Below, one piece after another: positions 58,133 to 64,000 of a stretch of DNA of 64,000 bases (position 1 is its first letter; each line of letters begins with the position of its first letter). The notes under the pieces are model-generated. The model was given only the letters and a program-made list of their open reading frames with translations. It did not search any database and was not told the DNA's origin. The stretch is from JACDAN01 sp963847235 (GTDB taxonomy: Bacteria; Actinomycetota; Thermoleophilia; Gaiellales; Gaiellaceae). The stretch spans positions 1-64,000 of the forward strand of contig CAWJYU010000011.1 in the NCBI GenBank assembly GCA_963847235.1, in the 5' to 3' direction. Both the position numbers and the translations under genes were made by a program.

Positions 58133-59167
58133 GTGGCCCTGTTCCTCCTGCGTCGAGCAGCGTGGATGGTCGTGATGTTCCTCGCCGTCACGGTCGTCAC
58201 GTTCATCATCTTCTTCGTCATCCCGTCCGAGGACGACCAGGCGAGCCTCGGCCGCGGCGGGACCGAGGTGGACGTCCGCACGACGGTGCAGATCGACGGG
58301 CCGCTGTACGAGGAGTACGCCGAGTTCCTCCGCAAGATCGTCACCCAGGGATCGCTCGGAAACTCCTGGGTGATGCGCGGACAGGAGGTGAACGAGATCA
58401 TCGTCCGCGCCGCGCCGGTGACGCTCTCGCTCGTGATCGGCGGGGCCCTCCTCTGGCTCCTGATCGCGATCCCGACGGGACTGCTCTCTGCGCTCCACCC
58501 GCGCAGCCTCGGGAGCCGACTGACCACGGTCTTCGTCCTGGTCGGGATCTCGGCGCATCCCCTGTGGATGGGCCTGATGCTCTCGTACATCGTCGGTGCC
58601 CAGCTGGGGTTGACCCCGACCGGCGGGTACTGCGAGGTGTTCAGTCCGGCGACGAACTGCGGTGGGCCGGCGCAATGGGCGTACCACCTGATCCTGCCGT
58701 GGTTCACGTTCGCGCTGATGTACGCGGCCATCTACACGCGGATGATCCGCGCGAGCACGCTCGAGACCCTCGACGAGGACTACGTCCGCACCGCGCGCGC
58801 GAAGGGCGCGCCGGAGTGGCTCGTGCTCCGCTCGCACGTGTTGCGCAACGCGATGCTGCCTGTCGTGACCATGCTCGGAATGGACATCGCCGTCTCGCTC
58901 GGCGCCACGCTCTTCGTGGAGACGGCGTACGGGCTACCGGGGCTCGGCCGGCTGTTCGCGACGAGCCTCGCTCGCCGCGACTTCCCCGTCCTCCTCGGGA
59001 TCACGATGTACACGACCCTCGTCGTGATCCTCGTCAACTTCCTGATCGACGTCCTGTACGGGGTCATCGATCCCCGAGTGCGCGTCGACCGTCGGACGGA
59101 GGGCGCGCCCGCCAGCGCCAAGGAAGGCAAGCAGGCTCCCGAGTCGGCTACTCAGCCAGCCACGTAG
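58133..59167 (+). CDS. Peptide/nickel-type ABC transporter permease (DppB-like), orphan
   Basis: 344 residues from GTG. The first helix (LLRRAAWMVVMFLAVTVVTFIIFFVIP) and the DppB motif region QGSLGNSWVMRGQEVNEIIVRAAPVTLSLVIGG are typical. The EAA loop is LDEDYVRTARAKGAPEWLVLRSHVLRNAMLPVVT. A hydrophilic tail (PASAKEGKQAPESATQPAT) ends the protein. No DppC partner, ATPases or binding protein are adjacent. It follows the thi operon by 32 bases, so a thiamine-precursor import role is possible but unproven. Its end overlaps thioredoxin by 20 bases. Confidence 0.88.
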   Translation: MALFLLRRAAWMVVMFLAVTVVTFIIFFVIPSEDDQASLGRGGTEVDVRTTVQIDGPLYEEYAEFLRKIVTQGSLGNSWVMRGQEVNEIIVRAAPVTLSLVIGGALLWLLIAIPTGLLSALHPRSLGSRLTTVFVLVGISAHPLWMGLMLSYIVGAQLGLTPTGGYCEVFSPATNCGGPAQWAYHLILPWFTFALMYAAIYTRMIRASTLETLDEDYVRTARAKGAPEWLVLRSHVLRNAMLPVVTMLGMDIAVSLGATLFVETAYGLPGLGRLFATSLARRDFPVLLGITMYTTLVVILVNFLIDVLYGVIDPRVRVDRRTEGAPASAKEGKQAPESATQPAT

Positions 59168-59468
59168 CCCAGGCTCGCTCGTAGTGCGAAGGCGACCGGG
59201 CGCCGACGACGGTCTCCTGCGCTTCGCCGTCTGCGAACAGGATCGCCGTCGGGAGCGCGAGCACCTCGTATCGGGAGGCGGCCACGGGGTTCTGGTCGAC
59301 GTTCAGCTTGGTGAACTCGACGCGACCGCCGGCCTCATGCTCCAGCCGCTCCAGCACCGGCTCGAGCGCGTGGCACGGTCCGCACCACGGCGCCCAGAAG
59401 TCGACGACGACGGGGCGCTCTGCGCCGAGCACCTCGGCCTCGAAACTCGAATCCGTCACCTCACGCAC
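59148..59468 (-). CDS. Thioredoxin
   Basis: 106 residues from GTG 59468. Complete thioredoxin fold: RPVVVDFWAPWCGPCHALEPVLERLEHE with the redox WCGPC, then FTKLNVDQNPVAASRYEVLALPTAILFADGE with the cis-Pro. It is the second gene of a leftward pair; its start overlaps the upstream glycosyltransferase stop by 8 bases. Cytosolic, as no signal peptide is present. Confidence 0.95.
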   Translation of the reverse strand: MREVTDSSFEAEVLGAERPVVVDFWAPWCGPCHALEPVLERLEHEAGGRVEFTKLNVDQNPVAASRYEVLALPTAILFADGEAQETVVGARSPSHYERAWATWLAE

Positions 59469-60174
59469 GTGGACGAAGCCTACTCAGGCGAAGCACGGGC
59501 ACCTTCCAGACGGCTTCGAGGACGATCGACCGGCTCATCTTCGAGCCTCCGACCTCACGGTCGGCGAAGACGATCGGGACCTCGACCACCCGGAACCCTG
59601 CCTTGATCGTGCGGTAGGTCGTCTCGATCTGGAAGGCGTAGCCCTTCGAGTGGATCGCGTCGAGGTCGATCGTCTCGAGAACGGCGCGCCGGTAGACTTT
59701 GAACCCCCCGGTCAGGTCGCGGATCCGCAGTCCGAGGAGGATCTGCGCGTAGAGCGAGCCGCCTCGCGAGATCGCGCGTCGCAGCAGCCCCCAGTTTCTC
59801 GTCCCACCGCCCGGGACGTACCGCGAGCCGAGCACGAGGTCAGCGTCCTCCGCGGCGGCGACGAGCCGTGGCACGTCGGCGGGGTCGTGGGAGAAGTCGC
59901 AGTCCATCTCCATGACGAGGTCGGCGCCCAGCTCGAGTGCCCGACGGAACCCCGCGAGATATGCCGGCCCGAGCCCTTCCTTCCGTGGCCGATGGAGGAC
60001 GTCGACGTCATCGCGCTCGGCGACGAGCCGGTCGGCGATCTCGCCGGTCCCGTCGGGCGAGTTGTCGTCGATGACCAGGATCCGGCCGTCGTCGGGCAGG
60101 ACCTCACCGAGCGCCGAGACCATTGCCTCGAGGTTCTCGCGCTCGTTGTAGGTCGGGAGGCAGACCACAAGCAC
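59461..60174 (-). CDS. Polyprenol-phosphate mannose synthase-like GT2 (DPM1 type)
   Basis: 237 residues from GTG 60174; GTG 60168 has a better-spaced AAGGA and is possible. Motifs: CLPTYNERENLEAMV, ILVIDDNSPDGTGEIADRLV, MEMDCDFSHDPADVP (acceptor DxD), LVLGSRYVPGGGTRNWG, LTGGFKVYRR and IETTYRTIKAGFRVVEVPIVFADREVGGSKMS. This is the actinobacterial Ppm1 catalytic-domain pattern, making the polyprenyl-phosphate mannose that GT-C enzymes such as those at 3741-4991 and 8294-9451 would use. No C-terminal membrane domain is present. Divergent from polX with 17 bases between starts. Confidence 0.93.
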   Translation of the reverse strand: MLVVCLPTYNERENLEAMVSALGEVLPDDGRILVIDDNSPDGTGEIADRLVAERDDVDVLHRPRKEGLGPAYLAGFRRALELGADLVMEMDCDFSHDPADVPRLVAAAEDADLVLGSRYVPGGGTRNWGLLRRAISRGGSLYAQILLGLRIRDLTGGFKVYRRAVLETIDLDAIHSKGYAFQIETTYRTIKAGFRVVEVPIVFADREVGGSKMSRSIVLEAVWKVPVLRLSRLRPRA

Positions 60175-60191
60175 GTCCTTATGATCGTGGG

Positions 60192-61898
60192 ATGGCGACG
60201 ACGCTGCCCCGGAACGCGCAGGTGGCCGATCAGTTCGACCTCCTGGCCGACCTGCTCGAGCTCGACGGCGAAGAGCAGTTCCGGGTGCTCGCCTACCGGC
60301 GGGCGGCTGACCAGATCCGCTCCGCCGCGGGGCCGATCGCCGAGCAGGCACTGGCCGGCGAGGCCAAGAACCTGCCGGGAATCGGCAAGACGATCGAGTC
60401 GAAGATCGTCCAGATCGTCGAGTCCGGCGAGATCGAGGCGCTGACCAAGCGCAAAGAGCGCGTCCCGGCCGGCGTCGCAGAGTTCCTGCGGCTCCCCGCA
60501 CTGGGACCGAAGACCGCCCGGCGGATCTGGCAGGACCTGGGGATCACGACCATGGACGACCTGCGCAAGGCAGCGGAGGCCGAGCAGCTCCGGTCGCTGC
60601 CCGGCCTCGGCGCCAAGACCGAGGAGCGGATCCTCAAAGCGCTGGATGAGACGGCGAAGCCGCGCGAGAAGCGGACACTCCTCGCGAGAGCGCTGCCCGC
60701 CGTGCAGGCGGTCGTCGAGGTGTTGCGCGAGCACCCGGCGAGCAACGAGGTGTCCGAGGCCGGCTCGGTCCGCCGCCGCACGGAGACCGTCAAGGACCTC
60801 GACATCATCGCGACCGCCTCCGACCCGGCCGCGCTCACCGAGTACTTCACGAAGCTCACCTGGGTCGCGGAGATCAAGGCGCACGGGAAGACGAAGGCGA
60901 CTGTCGTCTCGCACGACGGGCTCGTGTTCGACCTCCGCGTCGTCCCGCCCGACTCGTACGGAAACCTCCTCCAGCACTTCACGGGCTCCAAGCGGCACAA
61001 CGTCGAGCTCCGCGAGGACGCCGTGAAGCGCGGGCTCTCGGTCTCCGAGTACGGGGTCAAGAACACCGAGAGCGGCGAGGTGCTGACCGCCCGGACCGAG
61101 GAGGAGCTCTACGAGCAGCTCGGCTATGCGTGGATCCCTCCGGAGCTCCGAGAGGGCGCCGGCGAGCTGGCAGCGGCTCGCAGCGGCGACTTGCCGGCGC
61201 TCGTCGAGCGGAACGACCTCCGCGGCGACCTTCACATGCACTCCACGTGGTCGAACGACGGCAAGAACACGCTCGAGGAGATGGTCGAAGCGGCCAGGGG
61301 TCTGGGCTACGACTACATCGCGATGACGGACCACGCGCACTACCTCCGCGAGGGGCGGCTCGAGGCGCAGTGGGGCGAGATTGCCGAGCTGAGCGGCCGG
61401 ATGGAGCCGTTCCGCATCCTGCGCGGGATCGAGGTCAGCATCCGGGCCGACGGCTCGCTGGACACGCCCGACGACGCCCTCGCCGAGTGCGACTGGGTGG
61501 TCGCCTCGCTTCACTCGGCGTTCGACAAGAACCCGACCGAACGGCTGCTGGCCGCAATGGAGAGCCCGCACGTCGACTGCATCGGCCACATGACCGCGCG
61601 GAAGCTGAACCGGCGCGAGGGAGCCGACATCGCGCTGGACAAGGTCTTCGCGAAGGCCGTCGAGACCGGGACGTTCGTCGAGATCAACTCGCAGCCGGAC
61701 CGTCTGGATCTCCGCGACAGCCATGCAAGGGCAGCGGCTGAGGCTGGGGTTCACCTCGTGGTGAACACGGACAGCCACGAGGTGGAGGCGCTCGGCTACG
61801 CGGAGCTCGGGATCGCCCAGGCTCGGCGTGCATGGCTGACCAAGGACCACATCGTGAACACACGCACCTGGAAGCAGGTCGAGAAGCTCAAGAAGTGA
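60192..61898 (+). CDS. polX: Family X DNA polymerase/3'-5' exonuclease PolX
   Basis: 568 residues from ATG 60192. The N-terminal helix-hairpin-helix domain (NLPGIGKTIESKIVQIVESGE, LPGLGAKTEERI) leads to the Pol X core with GSVRRRTETVKDLDIIATA, carrying the metal-binding DLD. The C-terminal PHP domain has DLHMHSTWSNDGKNTLEEMVEAA, MTDHAHYLREG, IEVSIRADGSLD and NTDSHEVEALGYAELGI. It fills small gaps in repair, with PHP exonuclease activity. It overlaps the HAD hydrolase gene (GTGA). Confidence 0.95.
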   Translation: MATTLPRNAQVADQFDLLADLLELDGEEQFRVLAYRRAADQIRSAAGPIAEQALAGEAKNLPGIGKTIESKIVQIVESGEIEALTKRKERVPAGVAEFLRLPALGPKTARRIWQDLGITTMDDLRKAAEAEQLRSLPGLGAKTEERILKALDETAKPREKRTLLARALPAVQAVVEVLREHPASNEVSEAGSVRRRTETVKDLDIIATASDPAALTEYFTKLTWVAEIKAHGKTKATVVSHDGLVFDLRVVPPDSYGNLLQHFTGSKRHNVELREDAVKRGLSVSEYGVKNTESGEVLTARTEEELYEQLGYAWIPPELREGAGELAAARSGDLPALVERNDLRGDLHMHSTWSNDGKNTLEEMVEAARGLGYDYIAMTDHAHYLREGRLEAQWGEIAELSGRMEPFRILRGIEVSIRADGSLDTPDDALAECDWVVASLHSAFDKNPTERLLAAMESPHVDCIGHMTARKLNRREGADIALDKVFAKAVETGTFVEINSQPDRLDLRDSHARAAAEAGVHLVVNTDSHEVEALGYAELGIAQARRAWLTKDHIVNTRTWKQVEKLKK

Positions 61899-62548
61899 AG
61901 CACCGGGCGGTGATCTTCGACCTGTGGCAGACGCTGGTTCCCTGGCCCGTGGAGGGGGCAAAGCGGATGTACGACGGGCTGGCGGCGCACTTCGGCGCGG
62001 ACCCGGCGCGGTTTCGGATGCTCTGGCTCCGCGGCCGTCGCGACCGCGAGATCGGCCCGATGGAGCCGCACCTGCAGACGCTTGCCGCGGAGCTGGGATC
62101 CGAGAGCGACATCGCCGCGGCGGTGGCCATCAGGCGGGAGTGGACGCTCGAGCACATCGTTCCGCGGCCGGACGCCGTCTCCACGCTCGAGGAGCTGAGG
62201 CGCCGCGGTCACCGGCTCGGGATGATCAGCGCCTGTACCGCCGAGGTGCCGGAGGTCTGGGAGCAGACGCCGTTCGGCGGCCTGTTCGACTCGACCGTCT
62301 TTTCCTGCTCGGTCGGCGTCAGCAAGCCCGATCCGAGGATCTACGAGATCGCGTGCGAGGAGCTGGGCGTCGGCCCCGAGGACTGCCTGTTCGTGGGCGA
62401 CGGCGCGAACGACGAGCTCCCGGGCGCCGAACGAGTCGGCATGGACGTGGTGCAGCTCCGCGCTCCCGGCGAGCCACTCACCGAAGACGGCGAGCGCTGG
62501 ACGGGGCGCTACGTCGAGCGCCTCTCAGACGTGCTCGAGCTCGCGTGA
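61895..62548 (+). CDS. HAD-superfamily hydrolase
   Basis: 217 residues from GTG 61895. Motif I is VIFDLWQTLVPWP (DxWxT, with Trp where Asp or Tyr is usual, so catalysis should be checked). Motif II is ISACTAE, motif III Lys is VGVSKPDPRIYEIACEELG, and motif IV is CLFVGDGANDELPGAERVGMDVV. Probably a phosphatase or related enzyme; substrate unknown. Coupled to polX; its 3' end overlaps the convergent HxlR gene by 24 bases. Confidence 0.85.
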   Translation: MKHRAVIFDLWQTLVPWPVEGAKRMYDGLAAHFGADPARFRMLWLRGRRDREIGPMEPHLQTLAAELGSESDIAAAVAIRREWTLEHIVPRPDAVSTLEELRRRGHRLGMISACTAEVPEVWEQTPFGGLFDSTVFSCSVGVSKPDPRIYEIACEELGVGPEDCLFVGDGANDELPGAERVGMDVVQLRAPGEPLTEDGERWTGRYVERLSDVLELA

Positions 62549-63199
62549 CGGTTCGCGCGGGCGATCGTCGAAGCTGAACAGCGAGAGGAAGCGCTCGGCC
62601 TCGGCCTGATCGCCCGTGACCTTCAGCGACTTTGTCTTGACGGCATCTCCGATCGACGTCTGACCCGATGCGATGCAGAAGAGCGTCGCGGGATCTGTCT
62701 CGATCACCGTGTCGGCGTCGGGTGCCGTTCCGGACTCCACGACCAGCTCCCGGTTCACGAACCGAGCTGTCACGGACTCATCGTCGACGCGGAGCTCGTA
62801 GACCTTGTCCGTCGTGCAGCCCCTGCAGGTCGCCTGTACCGCGTTGACGAGCCAACCGGGGGCGAGATTGTCCTTAGCCGTCGGAGGCCCGAGGGATCTC
62901 GCACCCCAGCGCCCGAGCGCGTGGAGCGGCTCGCGCAGCTCCTCGCCGTACTCCGTCAGCTCGTAGACGTTGGCGGCGGCGGGTGGGGGCAAGCGTCGCT
63001 TCTGGACGACGCCGGCGCTCTCGAGGTCGCGAAGCCGGCCGGCCAGGATGTTCGTCCCGATGCCGGGCAGGGAGCCGGCCAGGTCCGTGTACCGCTTCGG
63101 CCCTCCGAGCAGCTCGCGTACGACGAGCAACGCCCACCGCTCACCGACCAGCTCCAGGGCGTGTGCCACCGGGCAGTACTGGTCGTAGCGCTTCGGCAT
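62525..63199 (-). CDS. HxlR-family regulator fused to an SCP2-like domain
   Basis: 224 residues from ATG 63199. The N-terminal HxlR winged helix reads YCPVAHALELVGERWALLVVRELLGGPKRYTDLAGSLPGIGTNILAGRLRDLESAGVVQKR, then YELTEYGEELREPLHALGRWG. The C-terminal half, VYELRVDDESVTARFVNRELVVESGTAPDADTVIETDPATLFCIASGQTSIGDAVKTKSLKVTGDQAEAERFLSLF, is a sterol-carrier-like (SCP2) domain that could bind a hydrophobic ligand. It is divergent from the MFS efflux gene and is the obvious candidate to regulate it. Confidence 0.9.
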   Translation of the reverse strand: MPKRYDQYCPVAHALELVGERWALLVVRELLGGPKRYTDLAGSLPGIGTNILAGRLRDLESAGVVQKRRLPPPAAANVYELTEYGEELREPLHALGRWGARSLGPPTAKDNLAPGWLVNAVQATCRGCTTDKVYELRVDDESVTARFVNRELVVESGTAPDADTVIETDPATLFCIASGQTSIGDAVKTKSLKVTGDQAEAERFLSLFSFDDRPREPSRELEHV

Positions 63200-63350
63200 G
63201 CGGGGAAGTATAGCGACCGCCTCTTGCGTTTTGGAAAGCTATGACTTGCAGAATGAAAGTAGATGCTGTAGCTTCGCAAGCTGTGACTGTCGATTTTCAA
63301 GCTCCCCGTTCGTCTACCGCCAGTTGATGGCAACCGAAAGGACGCTCGTA
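63200..63350. promoter_or_regulatory. HxlR-MFS divergent control region with repeated sites
   Basis: This is the most AT-rich stretch near the end of the window. It has the direct repeat AAGCT(A/G)TGACT at 63236-63246 and 63278-63288, 42 bases apart (about four helical turns), and the inverted repeat AGCTT-CGC-AAGCT at 63270-63282. These are candidate operators for the HxlR protein. GAAAGGA at 63336 is the likely ribosome-binding site for the MFS gene. Confidence 0.5.
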
Positions 63351-64000
63351 ATGGTCGAAAAGACCCAACGCAAGTGGCTGGCACTGGCATTGCTCGCCAC
63401 CGTGCAGTTCATGGTCGTGCTCGACATCGCGATCGTGAACGTCGCACTTCCCTCGATCCAGATCGACCTCGGCTTCTCGCAGGAGAACCTCCAGTGGGTG
63501 ATCAGCGCCTACGCGCTGTTCTTCGGAGGCTTCCTGCTGCTGGGCGGCCGCGCGGCGGATCTTCTGGGCCGCCGGCGCCTCTTCATCGTCGGCACGATCG
63601 TCTTCAGCGCGTCCTCGCTGCTCTCGGGCTTCGCCTGGAGCGAGGAGATCGCTGATCATCGCCCGCGCGATCCAAGGGCTCGGCGCGGCGATCATCACTC
63701 CCGCGGCGCTGTCGATCCTGATGACCACCTTCTCGGAGGGACGTGACCGAAACGCCGCGCTCGGCGTCTGGGGCGGGGTCGGTGCGTTCGGCGCCGTCGC
63801 CGGCGTCCTGCTCGGCGGCATGCTCACGGACGCGTTCAGCTGGGAGTGGATCTTCTTCATCAACGTTCCGGTCGGACTTGCCGCCCTGGCGCTGACGCCG
63901 GTGCTGCTCACCGAGAGCCGCGACGCGCTCGTCAAGACGTTCGACGCCCTCGGAGCGGTGCTCGTGACCGCCGGGTTGGTCACGCTCGTCTTCGCGATCA
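63351..64000 (+). pseudogene. DHA2-type MFS drug-efflux transporter, +1 frameshift and cut by the window end
   Basis: From ATG 63351 (ATG 63327 is possible): LATVQFMVVLDIAIVNVALPSIQIDLGFSQENLQWVISAYALFFGGFLLLGGRAADLLGRRRLFI, the EmrB/QacA opening with motif D1 and motif A. After FAWSEE the frame changes; the other frame continues LIIARAIQGLGAAIITPAALSILMTTFSEGRDRNAALGVWGGVGAFGAVAGVLLGGMLTD. Dropping the C at 63650 turns ATCGCTG into ATGCTG and joins them (SEEMLIIARAIQG). Proton-driven export of a toxic compound is likely, under the HxlR gene. The 3' part lies outside the window. Confidence 0.82.

Noticed and set aside
1..64000. CRISPR array, prophage, toxin-antitoxin or restriction system
   Set aside because: No regularly spaced repeats, cas genes, phage structural genes, integrases or methylase-endonuclease pairs were seen. 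The two methyltransferases have small-molecule-type motifs without DPPY/PCQ.

Overview
High-GC chromosomal DNA from a bacterium, most likely a deep-branching actinobacterium (Thermoleophilia-like). The reasons are dense GC-rich coding, many GTG starts, a Ku/LigD end-joining pair, Tat-type sugar transport, the ECF42/DGPF module and the gene order around the origin. This placement is an inference from gene content, not a phylogeny. Almost all of the window is housekeeping DNA. I see no prophage, CRISPR array, intact insertion sequence or conjugative element.

Layout. (1) 1-9451: envelope sugar chemistry, with polyprenol-type glycosyltransferases, a methyltransferase, membrane glycosyltransferases, a class A penicillin-binding protein and an MscS channel. 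(2) 9448-14714: a CPBP protease and a sugar ABC importer, its ATPase gene divergent from two permeases and a binding protein. (3) 14784-30197: the origin region. parB, parA, rsmG, khpB, yidC, yidD, rnpA and rpmH run leftward. dnaA, dnaN, recF, a DUF721 gene, gyrB and gyrA run rightward. DnaA-box clusters lie on both sides of dnaA, and the dnaA-dnaN gap contains a DnaA-trio-like unwinding element. (4) 30181-35193: galT, slipin/NfeD membrane quality control and a secreted amidase. (5) 35190-44612: biotin ligase, type II fatty-acid synthesis (fabZ-fabH-fabD-fabG-fabF, without acpP) and acetyl-CoA carboxyltransferase accD-accA, with three small enzyme genes between. (6) 44659-47818: ku-ligD. (7) 47904-53861: an acetyltransferase, an ECF42 sigma/DGPF operon, a DUF1998 helicase and a methyltransferase. 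(8) 55096-58100: a TPP-riboswitch-controlled thiamine operon (thiD-thiM-thiE-thiL). (9) 58133-64000: an orphan peptide-type permease, thioredoxin, a dolichol-phosphate-mannose-type synthase, PolX, a HAD hydrolase, and an HxlR regulator divergent from a drug-efflux MFS gene cut by the window edge.

Genes are packed into operons with ATGA/GTGA start-stop overlaps, so translational coupling is probably general. Three signals do not fit routine annotation. First, five genes (DUF2203, galT, birA, helicase, MFS) carry one +1 frameshift each and ligD carries three that cancel; every one of the eight is repaired by removing a single C from the coding strand. Second, several genes with well conserved N-termini (recF, galT, the ECF42 sigma factor, a PIG-V-like transferase, accD) have no ATG/GTG/TTG in the right place; four of them have a suitably placed CTG. 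Third, a 166-bp near-palindrome fills the fabD-fabG gap and ends exactly at the fabG start codon.
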